In this document: piece after piece, positions 8,590-15,489 of the stretch
Numbering within the stretch: the first letter of the stretch is position 1
Layout of the letters: every line of letters starts with the position of its first letter
Source: Micromonospora coxensis
Lineage (GTDB): Bacteria > Actinomycetota > Actinomycetes > Mycobacteriales > Micromonosporaceae
Length of the DNA: 64,000 bases
Assembly: GCF_900090295.1 (NCBI RefSeq)
Contig: NZ_LT607753.1
Coordinates: 5,332,001-5,396,000 of the forward strand
Reading direction: 5' to 3'
Translations under genes and position numbers: made by a program
Notes under the pieces: generated by a model
Told to the model about the DNA's origin: nothing
The model's input: only the letters and a program-made list of their open reading frames with translations
Databases searched by the model: none

Positions 8590-9171
8590 TCAGGCCGGTG
8601 GGGTCCAGTCCGGGTCGCGGCCGAAGGCGGCGATGAGCCGGTCCTGCCGGTCGGCGTCGGCGGGCACGTCGACCCCCGGCTGCACCAGGTCGCCACGGCG
8701 GTAGTCCGCCGCCCGGGCGGCGAACCAGCGGGCGCAGGCGGCGACCGCCTCGTCGTCCAGGCGCGGATCCGCGCCGATCGCCACCGCCAGGTCCCACCCG
8801 TGTACGAGGTGCTCGGCGACGAGCTGGTGCAGGTACTCGCCGGCCGCCGTCTCGCCGGCCGACAGGTGCACCGTCGTGTCCAGCGCGCCGGGGTGCGTCG
8901 CGGCCACCTCGGCCTGGGACGCCGCCTGCCGGGCGGCGGTCACCGGGTCGTCGCCGAGCTGGTCGCCGTCGAAGCGGTCGCCGATCTCGGTGACCGTCCG
9001 GCCGGCGAGCAGCGGCACCGTCCACCGGTCCTCGGCCACCACGTGGTTGACCAGGGTGCGTACGTCCCAGCCCGGGCAGGGCGTCGGGTCCGACCACTGC
9101 GCCGGGGCAACCTGCTCCACCCGGTCGATGAACTCGGCCAGACTCCGCCGGTACGTCTCGAGCAGGTCCAT
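8590..9171 (-). CDS. TIGR03086-family (DinB/MDMPI-like) metal-binding protein
   Basis: 193 residues. The N-terminal helical bundle carries the hallmark TPCPGWDVRTLVNHVV, and the central LHQLVAEHLVHGWDLAVAIG matches the second conserved block; the histidines (NHV, EHL, HGW) would form the metal site of the DinB/mycothiol-dependent maleylpyruvate isomerase fold. Family members are mostly uncharacterised small-molecule-modifying enzymes, some using mycothiol. It is convergent with alkB and ends 33 bp from it; the upstream neighbour is a TetR gene on the same strand, 136 bp away. Confidence 0.83.
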   Translation of the reverse strand: MDLLETYRRSLAEFIDRVEQVAPAQWSDPTPCPGWDVRTLVNHVVAEDRWTVPLLAGRTVTEIGDRFDGDQLGDDPVTAARQAASQAEVAATHPGALDTTVHLSAGETAAGEYLHQLVAEHLVHGWDLAVAIGADPRLDDEAVAACARWFAARAADYRRGDLVQPGVDVPADADRQDRLIAAFGRDPDWTPPA

Positions 9172-9307
9172 GCCGTCGATTGTCCGGCTGTTCGTCCCGG
9201 TCCGGGCGGTTTTGCCGGCCGGCCGTCAGATTGCCCGGGCGCCCGTCGGGCGGCGGCACGGAGCCGGTCAACCGGAACGGGCCGAGGTCGGGCGCCGGCC
9301 TGCCCGG

Positions 9308-9910
9308 TCAGTCGAGCTGGCTCGGGTCGAGGCCCAGCTCGCGGGCGGCGACCAGGCGGATCCACTCGCCGACCTGGCGGCGGGTGATCACCCGCTCGTG
9401 CACCGCCAACTGGACGGCCAGGCCGTCCATCACCGCGTTGATCCGCCAGGCGGCGCCGGCCGGGTCGGCGCAGACGAAGGTGCCGGCGGCGACCCCGTCG
9501 GAGATCACCGCGGCCAGGTCCTGGCGCCAGCGCAGGTCGAGCCGGCGGCAGACCTTCTCCAGTTCCGGGGTACGCAGCGACTCCGCCCACCCGTCGATCC
9601 ACATCGACCAGGAGATCGACCGGCCGGCGGGGGTGTAGAGCCGCAGGAGCCGGCGCAGCTTGGTCAGTGGCGGGGCGGAGGACCGGACCACCGCGTCGAG
9701 CCGGGCCAAGTCCTGCTCGACGGCGTACGCGAACGCCTGGGCGAGCAGCCGCTCCTTGGTGGCGAAGTGGTAGAACACCAGGGCCTGGCTGACCCCGGCG
9801 GCCTGCGCCACGTCGGCCGTCCGGGTGTTGGCGAGTCCACGCTCGACGATCACGTCGCAGGCCGTGCGCAGCAGGGAATCCAGGCGGACATCGGCGGCAC
9901 GTCTCGTCAC
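9308..9910 (-). CDS. TetR-family transcriptional regulator (BetI-like C-terminal domain)
   Basis: 200 residues, GTG start. The DNA-binding domain occupies about residues 8-55 with the helix-turn-helix TADVAQAAGVSQALVFYHF. The C-terminal ligand domain has a BetI-like pattern (WSMWIDGWAES, then AAWRINAVMDGLAVQ). A palindrome GGTTAC-C-GTAACC sits directly over a -10-like TACCGT located 7 nt before the GTG. Together these suggest autorepression and a leaderless mRNA. Possible targets are alkB and the TIGR03086 gene; this is inferred from proximity only. Confidence 0.88.
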   Translation of the reverse strand: MTRRAADVRLDSLLRTACDVIVERGLANTRTADVAQAAGVSQALVFYHFATKERLLAQAFAYAVEQDLARLDAVVRSSAPPLTKLRRLLRLYTPAGRSISWSMWIDGWAESLRTPELEKVCRRLDLRWRQDLAAVISDGVAAGTFVCADPAGAAWRINAVMDGLAVQLAVHERVITRRQVGEWIRLVAARELGLDPSQLD

Positions 9911-9913
9911 GCC

Positions 9914-9926
9914 GGTTACGGTAACC
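9914..9926. promoter_or_regulatory. Palindromic operator over the -10 of the TetR gene
   Basis: GGTTACGGTAACC is a 13-bp palindrome (6-bp arms, one central base). On the minus strand its centre supplies TACCGT, placed 7 nt before the GTG start at 9910. A repressor bound here would occlude the promoter. Confidence 0.5.
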
Positions 9927-10270
9927 CATCGACGTGAGCACAGCGCGTCACCGAACCGGCCGGTCGCGCTCTCGACAGTCGGAAGCCGGACAGGATCCTC
10001 CCGGCGCGCCCGTCGGCCTCGCGCTGCGCCTCGCCGCTGCTCCGGCCACCCGACGGCGGCGGGTCGCCGGCCGGGCCCGACGCCGAGCGGTGTCCCGGGG
10101 GAGTTGCGGACGCTCGGACCTGTCGTACCGCTGGCGCGGCCCTCCCCGCGGCCCTCCCCGCGGTGGTCCCGGCCGGTGGTAGGGCCTCGCCACCCAGGCT
10201 CCTAGGACGCTCCAGGGGGTGCGAGAGGGATAGTGACCCCCCGGGTGACGCGCCGGAGTCACCCCCCGAG
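9927..10270. other. Non-coding stretch before the tRNA cluster
   Basis: About 340 bp in which I find no credible gene. It holds a short tandem duplication at about 10137-10163 (two copies of GGCCCTCCCCGC) and a repeated TGACCCCCC/TCACCCCCC motif around 10231-10268. The remainder appears to be promoter and spacer DNA. Confidence 0.4.
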
Positions 10271-10300
10271 TTGGCACTTGTCCGACGGCTCGGCTAGAGT
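10271..10300 (+). promoter_or_regulatory. Sigma70-type promoter of the tRNA cluster
   Basis: TTGGCA at 10271-10276 and TAGAGT at 10295-10300 are 18 bp apart, 32 bp before the first tRNA. The block containing TAGAGTTCT and CCGTC is repeated ahead of the second tRNA cluster (15244 onwards), supporting a role in tRNA transcription. Confidence 0.6.
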
Positions 10301-10332
10301 TCTCATCCGTCACCGGGAACGCCCGGAGACAA

Positions 10333-10405
10333 GCGGACGTAGCGCAGCTGGTAGCGCATCACCTTGCCAAGGTGAGGGTCGCGGGTTCGAATCCCGTCGT
10401 CCGCT
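10333..10405 (+). tRNA. tRNA-Gly(GCC)
   Basis: Acceptor GCGGACG pairs with CGTCCGC (10398-10404), discriminator T. The anticodon loop TTGCCAA carries GCC, and the T-loop GGTTCGAAT is standard. CCA is not encoded. First gene of a Gly-Cys-Val cluster; the second copy at 15281 reads the same. Confidence 0.97.
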
Positions 10406-10439
10406 CGGAGATGCCGCCACGCATGACGGGGGCAACCTC

Positions 10440-10510
10440 GGTGGGGTGGCCGAGAGGCGAGGCAACGGCCTGCAAAGCCGTGTACGCGGGTTCAAATCCC
10501 GTCCCCACCT
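10440..10510 (+). tRNA. tRNA-Cys(GCA)
   Basis: Acceptor GGTGGGG pairs with CCCCACC (10503-10509), discriminator T as usual for tRNA-Cys. The anticodon stem ACGGC/GCCGT closes loop CTGCAAA with anticodon GCA, and the T-loop is TTCAAAT. CCA is not encoded. It has no counterpart in the second cluster. Confidence 0.96.
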
Positions 10511-10522
10511 CGGTACGAGCAC

Positions 10523-10597
10523 GGGCGATTGGCGCAGTGGGAGCGCGCTTCCTTGACACGGAAGAGGTCACTGGTTCAAACCCAGTATCGCCCACCA
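10523..10597 (+). tRNA. tRNA-Val(GAC)
   Basis: Acceptor GGGCGAT pairs with ATCGCCC (10587-10593), discriminator A, and CCA is encoded (10595-10597). The anticodon loop TTGACAC holds GAC. Last gene of the first cluster, followed at once by a terminator hairpin. It reads the same as the copy at 15363. Confidence 0.96.
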
Positions 10598-10601
10598 GCA
10601 A

Positions 10602-10633
10602 CGAAGGGTCGGTCCTCCGGGACCGGCCCTTCG
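10602..10633 (+). terminator. Terminator of the Gly-Cys-Val tRNA cluster
   Basis: A 14-bp stem (CGAAGGGTCGGTCC with its complement, one G-T pair) and TCCG tetraloop begin 5 nt after the tRNA-Val CCA. No clear T-run follows. On the other strand it lies just past the stop of the M48 protein gene and may serve both. Confidence 0.8.
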
Positions 10634-10646
10634 TCGTGTGTCGTGG

Positions 10647-13600
10647 TCACCTCGGCAGGGCGGCCACCGCCCGGCGCAGCGAGGCGGTCAGGAGCGCCTC
10701 GTCGAGCGGCTCCCCGACCGCGACCATCGAGACCGTCACCAGGCTGTGGTCCACCCGTACGGTGACCTCGGCCAGGCGGCCCCGTATCGGAGGGCCGGAC
10801 ACGGTCGAGATGTCGTAGTCCATCCGCCATGCCTGGCCGCCGAGGTCCGGGGCGCTGGCCGGATGCACCTCGTAGGCCAACTGGAAGCCGGTGGCCGAGG
10901 TGACCGTGAAGCGGGGGCAGCCGATCTGCTGCCGCTCGGCGTCGCGCAGCACCGACTCCGGCACCGGCGCGGCGTACGAGGTGACGCCGACGTACAGGGT
11001 GGTCGATGCCAGGTTGCCGCCGTTGGTCAAGTTCGCCCCCGCTGACGCCCGCTTCTGCGGTTCGAGCTTCTCCTGATACGCCCCGATGCCCAGGGACCGG
11101 CACCCCGGCGGGTCATAGCGGTCGTCGTCGGAGGGGTCGTCCTCGTCCGGCTCGTCCTCCGCCTTGCGCTGCCACAGGGCCGGTAGCCCCCGCTCGGCGG
11201 CCTCGACGACGGCGGTCGCCTCGGCACTGGTCAGCGGGCGTCCCGGACCGGCCGGTCCGGGTGGCACCGGAGCGGGCTCGGACGACCGGGGCGCGGCGGT
11301 CGGCACGGTCGTCGGCTCCTCGAACGCGTACGCGCCCCGCGCCGCCAGCCCGCCGACGCCCAGCAAGAGCACCAGCAGTGTGGCCGACCAGGCCCGGCGG
11401 CCCGTCGCGCCGGTCACCCCGACCAGTGCCGGCAGCCGCCGGGCCACCGCGGAGGCGACGACGACCGCCGCGCCCGCCAGCAAAGCGGCGAGCGCACCCT
11501 CGACGGCCAGGGTCCTCAGCAGCCCGAGGGCCCAGGGCAGGTCGTCGGGCGGAGCGCACGTCGACCTGCTGAGCCGGAACGCCGCCACGCAGCCGCCGAG
11601 GGTCTGCGCCCCGACGACCGCCACCGTCGCCAGCACCGCGACGATCATCGCCGCGAACTGCCCGAGGACCAGCCCGAGGGGGCGCCGCCGGGCGGCCAGC
11701 ACGCCGCCCACCACGGCCTGCACGAGCGTGACCGCGGCGATCTCGCAGTAGTAGAAGTAGCCGGAGAAATCGGCCGCGCCGGCTCGCTCAGGGGCGAACA
11801 GCCGGATCGCCGCGCGGGCGGCGAGCAGCGCGACGGCGAACCCGGCGGCCCCGAGCAGCGCCACCCGCAGCGCCGCCCGGACGCCCTCGCCGAGGCGGGG
11901 GTCGTCGGACGCCGGATCCTGGTGGACCGGTCCGGGTCCGGACGGGGCGGCGGCGACCGGCACAGCACCGGCCGGCCGGCCGTCTACCGCTGCGGCGGTC
12001 CCGGTCGGCCGGTCGTCTACCGACCTGGCGGTCGCGGCCGGTGGTTCGTGCGCAGGGGTGGCGATTCCGGTGGCCCGATCGGCCGCCGGGGCAGCGGTCC
12101 CGGTCGCCCGGCCGTCCACTGCGGTCCCGGTCGCCTGATCGGCCGCCGGGGTGGCGACGGTCAAGAGACTCTCCGGCATGCTGTCGGGAGTGCCGCCGCG
12201 CGGTGGCGACGCGGGGCTCGGCATCCGCCACCACTGCGGCCGCAGTCCGGCGGCGAGCGGGTACAACCAGGCCACCGCCAGCGCGGGCACCGCCAGGGAC
12301 CGGCCGCCGAAGATCTCGAGCGGCGCGTAGAAGAGGGTCAGCAGGGCGAAACCCGGCCCCTGCCAGATGTCGACACCGACGCGGGCAAGGTCGGTGCTGC
12401 CGATGCTGTAGAGATGACCGACCAGGGAGGGCACCGTCCGGGTGTCGAACCAAGTCGTGATCCACAGGGCGAACGGCACGGCGGTCACGGCGGCCCCGGC
12501 GCCCCACGCCCACCGGCCGGTCGCGCCCCGCGCCGACCAGGTCCGGGCGGCGGCGGCGAGGACGCCCGCCTGGGCCAGCATCCCCCCGGTCAGCAGTACC
12601 GCCGCGACCAGGGCCGAGTCCACGCCGTAGCCGTCCATCACAGGCGCCGCGCCGAGCGGGGCCCGTCCGCCGGTCGACGAGGTGCCGAAGAACCCCCAGT
12701 CGCCGGCGGGGGTGGTGAGCGACACCAGGTCGCCGACCAGCCAGCCCAGGCTGAAGCCGAGGGTCGCGGTGACCAGCCTGCCGATTCGGTCCGCCGATGA
12801 GCCGGGCGACTGCCACGCCCGCCAGGCAACCGCGCCCAGGATCGCGGTGACCACGGGCGCGATGACCCACGCGGCGACCCGCGAGCCCGTCGGGCCGGCG
12901 TGAGGCAGGGCGATCCCGGCGTAGTGGGACAGCCCGGTGAAGGCGATCATCGTGGTCAGGCCGGCGACGAACAGCTCACCGAAGCGGGGCCGGTGCACGT
13001 GCGGCGGGTCGTCGATGGCGGCCATCCGGGCGGCGGTGGTGGGATGCACGCCGAACCGGCCGAGCCGCCGTCGCCACCCCGGGGCCGGCTGCCCGGTCGC
13101 GGTCGCGACGACTCGCCGCAGGTCGGTCCCGGCGCCGAAGTCGGCGGCCCGGGCGTCGGCGTACGTCTCACGGGCGCGTAACACCGCGTTGCGGGCGAGG
13201 TACACCACGGCGACGAAGAGCAACGCGCGTACGCTGCCCTGCACCATTCTCGTTCCGTAGTCGACGAAGTCCCACGGCCAGTAGTCGTCGACGACGTCGT
13301 CCCAGGCCCACGGCACCCGGCCGGGGTCGGCCAGGACGGGCGGGTACACCGTCAGCACGACCAGCGGGACGAGCGCCACCGCGACGAACGCGCGCCAGAG
13401 CGCCACCACCGCATAGGTCAGGTCGACGTCCCGGTTGCGCAGGTGGGCCAGCTCGTGCAGCACCACCGCCCGGAACGCGCCCGGGTCGGTCACCGCCAGC
13501 GGCACCAGCCCCGCGTTGATCCGCACCGCGTACCGGCCGACGCGGCCGAAGGCCAACCCGCCCGGCGCGCCCGCCGCCGGGTCGAGCAGGAATGCCGGCG

Positions 13601-14054
13601 GCCGGTCCAGTCCGGCGACGGTGCTGAGCCGGATCAGTTCGGCGTGCAGCCGGGGGAACCCGTCGGCGGTGATCTCGACCAGCCGGCCCCGGCGGCGGAT
13701 CCACCACGGCGTCGCGAGGTGCAGCGCCGCCGCGACAGTCAGGAGCAGGAGGAGGCCGACGAGCACCCAGGCCGCCCGGGGCCGATCGATGGGGGCCATG
13801 CAGGCGATGGCCCCCTGCCGAGCCCGCTCGGCGGCGGCGACGTACGTGTCGACGTCCGCGTCGGGGGCGGGCAGGGCATGCCGGTACGCCTCCGCGCACC
13901 GGAGGAACGTGACGAGGCCGGTGGCGCTGTGCTCGGGCAGCAGGAAGTACAAGCTGCCGAAGGCGTACACGCTGGTGCCGAGCACGGCGGCGACGAGCGA
14001 GACGAAGCGCAGCGTCGTGCCGGAGACCACCGGGCGGGGCGTCGCCGCGCGCAT
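10647..14054 (-). CDS. Giant membrane-embedded M48-family metalloprotease with C-terminal extension
   Basis: 1135 residues from the ATG at 14054 (a GTG two codons earlier overlaps the upstream stop as GTGA and is an alternative). Near the N terminus are two membrane spans. The HtpX-like zinc motif HELAH has His200, Glu201 and His204, followed by RNRDVDLTY. Several more spans lie downstream, then a disordered repeat-like linker rich in TGTA and DGRPTG units (about 620-720), a second group of four spans, and a single span before a ~200-residue extracytoplasmic domain with several cysteines. HtpX/Oma1 proteins are about 300 residues, so two thirds of this protein is extra. It is coupled to the 14057 gene. 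Role: probably membrane-protein quality control; the function of the extension is unknown. Confidence 0.78.
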   Translation of the reverse strand: MRAATPRPVVSGTTLRFVSLVAAVLGTSVYAFGSLYFLLPEHSATGLVTFLRCAEAYRHALPAPDADVDTYVAAAERARQGAIACMAPIDRPRAAWVLVGLLLLLTVAAALHLATPWWIRRRGRLVEITADGFPRLHAELIRLSTVAGLDRPPAFLLDPAAGAPGGLAFGRVGRYAVRINAGLVPLAVTDPGAFRAVVLHELAHLRNRDVDLTYAVVALWRAFVAVALVPLVVLTVYPPVLADPGRVPWAWDDVVDDYWPWDFVDYGTRMVQGSVRALLFVAVVYLARNAVLRARETYADARAADFGAGTDLRRVVATATGQPAPGWRRRLGRFGVHPTTAARMAAIDDPPHVHRPRFGELFVAGLTTMIAFTGLSHYAGIALPHAGPTGSRVAAWVIAPVVTAILGAVAWRAWQSPGSSADRIGRLVTATLGFSLGWLVGDLVSLTTPAGDWGFFGTSSTGGRAPLGAAPVMDGYGVDSALVAAVLLTGGMLAQAGVLAAAARTWSARGATGRWAWGAGAAVTAVPFALWITTWFDTRTVPSLVGHLYSIGSTDLARVGVDIWQGPGFALLTLFYAPLEIFGGRSLAVPALAVAWLYPLAAGLRPQWWRMPSPASPPRGGTPDSMPESLLTVATPAADQATGTAVDGRATGTAAPAADRATGIATPAHEPPAATARSVDDRPTGTAAAVDGRPAGAVPVAAAPSGPGPVHQDPASDDPRLGEGVRAALRVALLGAAGFAVALLAARAAIRLFAPERAGAADFSGYFYYCEIAAVTLVQAVVGGVLAARRRPLGLVLGQFAAMIVAVLATVAVVGAQTLGGCVAAFRLSRSTCAPPDDLPWALGLLRTLAVEGALAALLAGAAVVVASAVARRLPALVGVTGATGRRAWSATLLVLLLGVGGLAARGAYAFEEPTTVPTAAPRSSEPAPVPPGPAGPGRPLTSAEATAVVEAAERGLPALWQRKAEDEPDEDDPSDDDRYDPPGCRSLGIGAYQEKLEPQKRASAGANLTNGGNLASTTLYVGVTSYAAPVPESVLRDAERQQIGCPRFTVTSATGFQLAYEVHPASAPDLGGQAWRMDYDISTVSGPPIRGRLAEVTVRVDHSLVTVSMVAVGEPLDEALLTASLRRAVAALPR

Positions 14055-14056
14055 GT

Positions 14057-14713
14057 TCACCCGTCGACGTGCAGGGCGCCGACGACGGCGTCCGCGATCA
14101 GGTGCGCCCGGTCCTCCTCCACCCCGGCCTGCCGGCACCGGGTCAGCACCAGCTCCCGGATCCGGTGTACGTCCACGGGCGGGGCGGGGGGCGCGGCGTC
14201 TGCACCGCGAGGCGCGGGCGCGGCCGGCCCGGCCGTGTCGGCGGGGGCCACCTCGGCGTCGTCGGCTCCGGTCGGCGGGGCGGTCCTCGGGGCGGTGGCC
14301 TGCTCGGCTCCGGCCCGGGGAGCGGCCTCCGGCTCGATGGCGAGGGCGTCGTCGACCGTGGCGGTGAGCGCGTCCGGCGCGTCGCCGCGCCGCCTGCCGA
14401 GGAGGCGGCGCAACCGGTCGCGGACCTCGATCGCGCCGACCGCCTCCAGGGCGAGGTGGCGGACCACCTCCGCGCTGATCCCCAGCACCAGCGGGGTGAG
14501 CAGGGCGGCGGCGGCCTCGATGCCGAAGCCGAGCATCCGGTCGCGGCCGTCACCCGGCCCGGTCAGCCGCTCCGGATCCCGCCGGTACGCGTCGCGGACG
14601 ACGGCGAAGATCTCCGTCTCCTCGGGGGCGACCCGTCCGATCACGCGGCGGGCCAGTTCCTCCGCCGCCTCGTCCTCGGCTGTCAGTAGTTCCGTTTCCC
14701 GGCGTCCGTCCAC
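14057..14713 (-). CDS. Hypothetical protein coupled to the M48 protease
   Basis: 218 residues from the GTG at 14713; the frame is open further upstream, but a -10-like TACGAT exactly 7 nt before this GTG argues for a leaderless start here. The N-terminal part (to about 130) is helical with a hydrophobic patch (AAAALLTPLVLGISAEVV). A Pro/Ala-rich linker follows, then a C-terminal helical segment of about 45 residues (VHRIRELVLTRCRQAG onward). I do not recognise the family. Its stop lies 2 nt before the protease ATG, or overlaps the alternative GTG, so the two are co-translated and probably act together, perhaps as a cytoplasmic regulator of the protease (inference). Confidence 0.68.
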   Translation of the reverse strand: MDGRRETELLTAEDEAAEELARRVIGRVAPEETEIFAVVRDAYRRDPERLTGPGDGRDRMLGFGIEAAAALLTPLVLGISAEVVRHLALEAVGAIEVRDRLRRLLGRRRGDAPDALTATVDDALAIEPEAAPRAGAEQATAPRTAPPTGADDAEVAPADTAGPAAPAPRGADAAPPAPPVDVHRIRELVLTRCRQAGVEEDRAHLIADAVVGALHVDG

Positions 14714-14720
14714 GAGCGGG

Positions 14721-14726
14721 ATCGTA
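14721..14726 (-). promoter_or_regulatory. -10 hexamer for a leaderless start
   Basis: TACGAT on the minus strand is 7 nt upstream of the GTG at 14713, where no ribosome-binding site is visible. No confident -35 is seen. Confidence 0.4.
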
Positions 14727-14784
14727 CCGACGGTCAGCAAGTGGTGACTGTCAGGTTTCCATCGTGGACCGAGGGTGAGCACGC

Positions 14785-14816
14785 ACGCCGGCCACCGGGG
14801 TTCCGGTGGCCGGCGT
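14785..14816 (-). terminator. Perfect 14-bp terminator hairpin after the DUF6458 gene
   Basis: The arm ACGCCGGCCACCGG pairs perfectly across a GGTT loop. It lies 63 bp past the DUF6458 stop and upstream of the M48 operon, separating the two minus-strand units. No T-run. Confidence 0.7.
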
Positions 14817-14878
14817 GGAGTCGACCGATGTGCGGGGCGGCGGACCGTTCAGCTCCGGCGGCCCGGCCCCTGGCCGGG

Positions 14879-15118
14879 TCAGAGCGGCGGGGCGACGTCC
14901 CGTCGCTCCTCGACCCGCCGGTACTCCGCCGGCTCGCTGGTGGTGACCACCGACCGGCGGCGGCCCCAGACCAGCGTGGTCATGATCAGGCCGAGGAGGC
15001 CGGCCGCCATGAGGATCCAACCGACGACGTCGAGGTTGACGCCGCCGACGTTCGCGTCCAGCGCGAAGGTCAGGATCGCGCCGACCGCGAGCAGGAAGAT
15101 GCTCGTTCCGATTCCCAC
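14879..15118 (-). CDS. Small DUF6458-type membrane protein
   Basis: 79 residues, ATG start with AAGGAGG upstream. Two membrane segments (MGIGTSIFLLAVGAILTFAL and DVVGWILMAAGLLGLIMTTL) separated by the polar VGGVNLD are followed by an arginine-rich cytoplasmic tail. This matches the DUF6458 family, common and uncharacterised in actinobacteria. It is a single-gene unit between the two tRNA clusters. Confidence 0.85.
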   Translation of the reverse strand: MGIGTSIFLLAVGAILTFALDANVGGVNLDVVGWILMAAGLLGLIMTTLVWGRRRSVVTTSEPAEYRRVEERRDVAPPL

Positions 15119-15280
15119 GACAGCCTCCTTCAGGGGGATGTGGTGTGCTGTCGAGGAGAGTCAGTACCCCGTCGGTGACCAGCGCAATCACATCGGCCGG
15201 ACGGAAACGGCGGGGCGCGCGCAGAGGCGATCTTGGCATCGGGTAGAGTTCTGTCCGTCGCCGGGGGAACCGGGCGGCAC

Positions 15281-15353
15281 GCGGACGTAGCGCAGCTGGT
15301 AGCGCATCACCTTGCCAAGGTGAGGGTCGCGGGTTCGAATCCCGTCGTCCGCT
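15281..15353 (+). tRNA. tRNA-Gly(GCC), second copy
   Basis: Reads the same as the copy at 10333-10405: acceptor GCGGACG/CGTCCGC, anticodon GCC, discriminator T. The TAGAGTTCT promoter block recurs 37 bp upstream, but no clear -35 is present at normal spacing here. Confidence 0.97.
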
Positions 15354-15362
15354 CTCGACCAC

Positions 15363-15437
15363 GGGCGATTGGCGCAGTGGGAGCGCGCTTCCTTGACACG
15401 GAAGAGGTCACTGGTTCAAACCCAGTATCGCCCACCA
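15363..15437 (+). tRNA. tRNA-Val(GAC), second copy
   Basis: Reads the same as 10523-10597, including the encoded CCA. It follows tRNA-Gly after 9 nt; the tRNA-Cys of the first cluster is absent here. Confidence 0.96.
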
Positions 15438-15443
15438 GACCGC

Positions 15444-15474
15444 GAGGCCCCGGCTCACGATGAGCCGGGGCTTC
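15444..15474 (+). terminator. Terminator of the Gly-Val tRNA cluster
   Basis: An 11-bp perfect stem (GCCCCGGCTCA, loop CGA) extended by GAG/TTC pairing begins 6 nt after the tRNA. It also lies 15 bp past the stop of the convergent RING-protein gene, so it may serve both strands. Confidence 0.78.
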
Positions 15475-15489
15475 TGTCGTACCCGGGGG

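Noticed and set aside
10333..10597. Attachment site of an integrated element in the tRNA cluster
   Set aside because: No integrase, excisionase or partial tRNA copy is present; the second cluster has full-length tRNA genes.
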